Assembly: GCA_945862495.1 (NCBI GenBank) | Contig: CAMAYM010000011.1 | Span: 1 to 41,675 of the forward strand | DNA from: Bordetella parapertussis | Lineage (GTDB): Bacteria > Pseudomonadota > Gammaproteobacteria > Burkholderiales > Burkholderiaceae_B | Length of the DNA stretch: 41,675 nucleotides | Reading direction: 5' to 3' | Part shown: piece by piece, positions 39,691 to 41,675 of the stretch | How positions within the stretch are numbered: position 1 is the stretch's first letter | Layout: every line of letters begins with the position of its first letter | Program-made: the position numbers and the translations under genes | The notes under the pieces: model-generated | Database searches by the model: none | The model's input: the letters and a program-made list of their open reading frames with translations, nothing else | What the model was told of the DNA's origin: nothing

Positions 39691-40407
39691 CTAAATTTTG
39701 TAAGCGGTTTTTGTCATGACTTTGGCCATCAGGCGCATGGCAGAACGGAGAGGCTTGGGCAACGCACGCGCACCCCGATGCTCGGCACTGACCCGATGCT
39801 TGGCTTCATCCTTCATCATTGCATCCACAATGGCTCTGGAACGGGCGTCTGCGACAGGAAGCTCGGTCAAATGACCCTCTAAGTGCGCCTCCACTTGGCG
39901 CTCAGTCTCCGCCATAAAGCCAAGACTGTGGGCAGAACCCGCCCGACTGGCGAGCATTCCCAATGCAAAGGAACCCGCGTACCAGAGCGGATTCAAGAGG
40001 CTCGGGCGGCTATCGAGCTCGCGTAGGCGTTGCGCGCACCACCCAAGGTGATCAACCTCCTCAGCCGCTGCCTCTAAGAAAAACTCAGCACTTTCCTGGC
40101 TCGGAATCGCCACAGCTTGCCCCCGATACAAGGCCTGTGCGCAGACCTCGCCGACGTGGTTCACACGCATCAAACCCGCAGCATGACGCTTAGCCGCAGT
40201 CTCTAGCCCCGCATCGCTCTCAGCGACGTTGGGGCCTGCCGGATTAGGCCTGGACGCAGTCACGCCGCCACCTAACACCTGCAGGGCGACATCTAGCTCT
40301 GCAATAAAGGGGTCTAACAATCCGTGCCGACGGACAAAATGCGTTAGATTTGCCTTGTGATGCCCATTGCGCTCGTCAAGTGGGGCTTGGGGGGTGTGGT
40401 GCGTCAT
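39691..40407 (-). CDS. coq7: 2-polyprenyl-3-methyl-6-methoxy-1,4-benzoquinone monooxygenase (Coq7)
   Basis: A membrane-associated di-iron hydroxylase for a late step of ubiquinone synthesis. The 238 residues contain a ferritin-like four-helix bundle with carboxylate ligands: LMRVNHVGEVCAQALYRGQA (about 79-98), AAAEEVDHLGWCAQRL (about 113-128), a Glu in RQVEAHLEGHL, and MMKDEAKHR near residue 205. The N-terminal 50 residues form the family's variable lead. The length fits the Burkholderiales form. It stands alone, divergent from the OsmC-type gene; its 3' region leads into the candidate sRNA and terminator. Confidence 0.95.
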   Translation of the reverse strand: MTHHTPQAPLDERNGHHKANLTHFVRRHGLLDPFIAELDVALQVLGGGVTASRPNPAGPNVAESDAGLETAAKRHAAGLMRVNHVGEVCAQALYRGQAVAIPSQESAEFFLEAAAEEVDHLGWCAQRLRELDSRPSLLNPLWYAGSFALGMLASRAGSAHSLGFMAETERQVEAHLEGHLTELPVADARSRAIVDAMMKDEAKHRVSAEHRGARALPKPLRSAMRLMAKVMTKTAYKI

Positions 40408-40563
40408 GATGAAACCTTCCTTACAGCGGTATTAGGAATGTTAACGCGTATAAACACCTCAGTACCCCAATAGACCCAAAACCTGTCTCGCAAACCCGAT
40501 GCAAAACACCGTCATCAACCATTAAACGGTTTATGATTCTTGCTTCAACGCAGGGGATTCAAG

Positions 40564-41010
40564 ATGGAAGTCAAAATTGATTGGGGCGGCCCAGATGGCA
40601 TGCTCTTCGTCGGACAGACTGGAACCGGTCACATTGCGGCCATGGATGGCGCACCAGAAGGCGGCGGACATAACCTCGCGCCACGCCCAATGGAACTACT
40701 CCTTGTCGGCACAGGCGGTTGCACGGCTTATGACGTTGTGCTGATTTTGAAACGAGGCCGCCATGCCATCACAGGTTGCTCGGTCAAGCTTCAAGCCGAA
40801 CGCGCTGAGACCGATCCGAAGATCTTCACTAAAATTCACTTCGTGTTTACCGTCACGGGTAGCAATCTGCCTCGCGCGGCAGTAGAACGCGCCATTGCAC
40901 TTTCGCACGAAAAATACTGCTCCGCCTCCGCCATGCTGGCCCATAGCGCCGCAATCACCTGGTCCGCAGATATTGTGGATACGGCATCCCCGACTCCGAC
41001 TCATCCATAA
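40564..41010 (+). CDS. OsmC-family protein (YhfA-like)
   Basis: A 148-residue OsmC/Ohr-fold protein, a family with thiol-dependent peroxidase activity. The two redox cysteines are in GTGGCTAYDVVLIL (about 51-64) and HEKYCSASAML (about 116-126), in the positions usual for the family. The start at 40564 (MEVKIDWGG) was chosen because AGGGG lies 7-8 nt upstream; a TTG at 40540 is in frame but unsupported. The sequence resembles the YhfA branch more than Ohr, so the substrate is uncertain. thyA starts 15 nt later on the same strand. Confidence 0.88.
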   Translation: MEVKIDWGGPDGMLFVGQTGTGHIAAMDGAPEGGGHNLAPRPMELLLVGTGGCTAYDVVLILKRGRHAITGCSVKLQAERAETDPKIFTKIHFVFTVTGSNLPRAAVERAIALSHEKYCSASAMLAHSAAITWSADIVDTASPTPTHP

Positions 41011-41025
41011 AGAGCAACCCGCGCG

Positions 41026-41675
41026 ATGAACCAGTACGAAACCTTTATGCAGCACGTCTACACCTCAGGCGTGAATAAAACCGATCGCACCGGCACAGGC
41101 ACGCGCTCGGTCTTTGGCTATCAAATGCGTTTTGATCTGTCCAAGGGATTTCCGCTGGTGACGACAAAAAAACTGCACACCCGAAGCATTTTTGTCGAAC
41201 TGCTCTGGTTCCTGCGCGGCGACTCCAATGTGCGTTGGTTACAAGAAAACGGCTGTTCGATCTGGGATGAGTGGGCACGCGAAGACGGTGATTTGGGCCC
41301 TGTTTATGGTGTCCAATGGCGCTCATGGCCCACACCTGATGGCGGCCACATCGATCAGATTTCGCAAGTGCTCGAACAAATTCGCAGCACGCCGGATTCA
41401 CGCAGATTAATTGTGTCGGCCTGGAATGTTGGCGAAATCAAAAACATGGCCCTGCCCCCATGTCACGCATTTTTCCAGTTTTATGTCGCCGATGGCAAAC
41501 TCTCTTGCCAGTTGTATCAGCGTAGCGCTGATATTTTTCTCGGCGTGCCGTTCAACATCGCCAGCTATGCGTTACTGACGCACATGGTCGCTCAACAATG
41601 CAACCTAGCGGTCGGTGACTTTGTATGGACCGGTGGCGACTGTCATATCTACAGCAATCACTTTGAACAAGTGGA
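41026..41675 (+). CDS. thyA: Thymidylate synthase, N-terminal part (runs off the window)
   Basis: It methylates dUMP to dTMP with methylene-tetrahydrofolate. From the ATG at 41026 the frame reads MNQYETFMQHVY and stays open to the window end (216 codons). Key residues are RTGTGTRSVFGYQMRFDL near the N-terminus (phosphate-binding Arg), FVELLWFLRGDSNV, SIWDEWA, and the catalytic Cys in ALPPCHAFFQFYV. RRLIVSAWNVGEI comes before it and QLYQRSADIFLGVPFNIASY after it. About 50 C-terminal residues are missing. It is close to the OsmC-type gene and probably co-transcribed. Confidence 0.96.
   Translation, partial: MNQYETFMQHVYTSGVNKTDRTGTGTRSVFGYQMRFDLSKGFPLVTTKKLHTRSIFVELLWFLRGDSNVRWLQENGCSIWDEWAREDGDLGPVYGVQWRSWPTPDGGHIDQISQVLEQIRSTPDSRRLIVSAWNVGEIKNMALPPCHAFFQFYVADGKLSCQLYQRSADIFLGVPFNIASYALLTHMVAQQCNLAVGDFVWTGGDCHIYSNHFEQV

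Overview
The window is a stretch of chromosome from a betaproteobacterium, most likely an Alcaligenaceae-type member of the Burkholderiales. The evidence is moderate GC content, a CIRCE-controlled groESL operon, the ribB-ribH-nusB-thiL-pgpA-pncC operon, the TPR-lolB-ispE-tRNA-Gln-prs-rplY-pth-ychF run, and protein sequences (Prs, FtsY, RplY) that read like those of Bordetella relatives. This assignment is by recognition only; no search was run. The window opens inside groEL and closes inside thyA, so both end genes are partial.

Layout. 1-2.3 kb (minus strand): groEL (partial), groES, a crotonase-fold protein and a fused tautomerase. 2.4-3.7 kb (plus): dgkA and pyrF. 3.7-7.9 kb (minus): a six-gene operon for riboflavin (ribB, ribH), antitermination (nusB), thiamine (thiL), phospholipid (pgpA) and NAD salvage (pncC). 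8.0-9.8 kb (plus): an eroded HAD-phosphatase fragment and a CYTH-CHAD protein. 9.85-12.5 kb: ftsY head-to-head with rsmD-coaD-ferredoxin. 12.5-13.4 kb: a lone MOSC N-terminal domain facing a VOC protein. 13.5-19.0 kb (plus): a complete branched-chain-type ABC uptake operon (Tat-exported binding protein, LivH, LivM, an SDR dehydrogenase, LivG, LivF). 19.1-21.9 kb (minus): a thiamine-diphosphate decarboxylase-like enzyme and an Ldh_2-family dehydrogenase. Together these last two blocks look like an import and oxidation module for a 2-hydroxy or 2-oxo acid of unknown identity.

22.0-24.5 kb is the accessory part. A NYN-domain gene is followed by what I read as a decayed integrative element lodged at the 3' end of ychF. 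A 16-bp direct repeat made from the last codons of ychF occurs on both sides. The interval holds the tail of a tyrosine integrase with a nonsense codon, an intact class II Fic gene, and an N-terminal stub of a type I restriction HsdR subunit. The probable native ychF terminator now lies beyond the far repeat, about 1.7 kb from ychF. Fic genes commonly sit next to hsdR in type I loci, so this looks like the scar of a restriction island that kept only Fic.

24.5-41.7 kb returns to housekeeping genes: ychF, an acyl-CoA synthetase, a CPBP membrane protease, pth, rplY, prs, tRNA-Gln, ispE, lolB, a TPR protein, mutM, a glycolate-oxidase-type FAD protein, a phosphomannomutase/phosphoglucomutase, pgi, coq7, an OsmC-type protein and thyA. 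Between pgi and coq7 there is a candidate small RNA on the minus strand. It has three anti-Shine-Dalgarno CCUCC motifs, one displayed in a hairpin loop, and a strong intrinsic terminator. I see no CRISPR array, rRNA operon, replication origin or intact insertion sequence.
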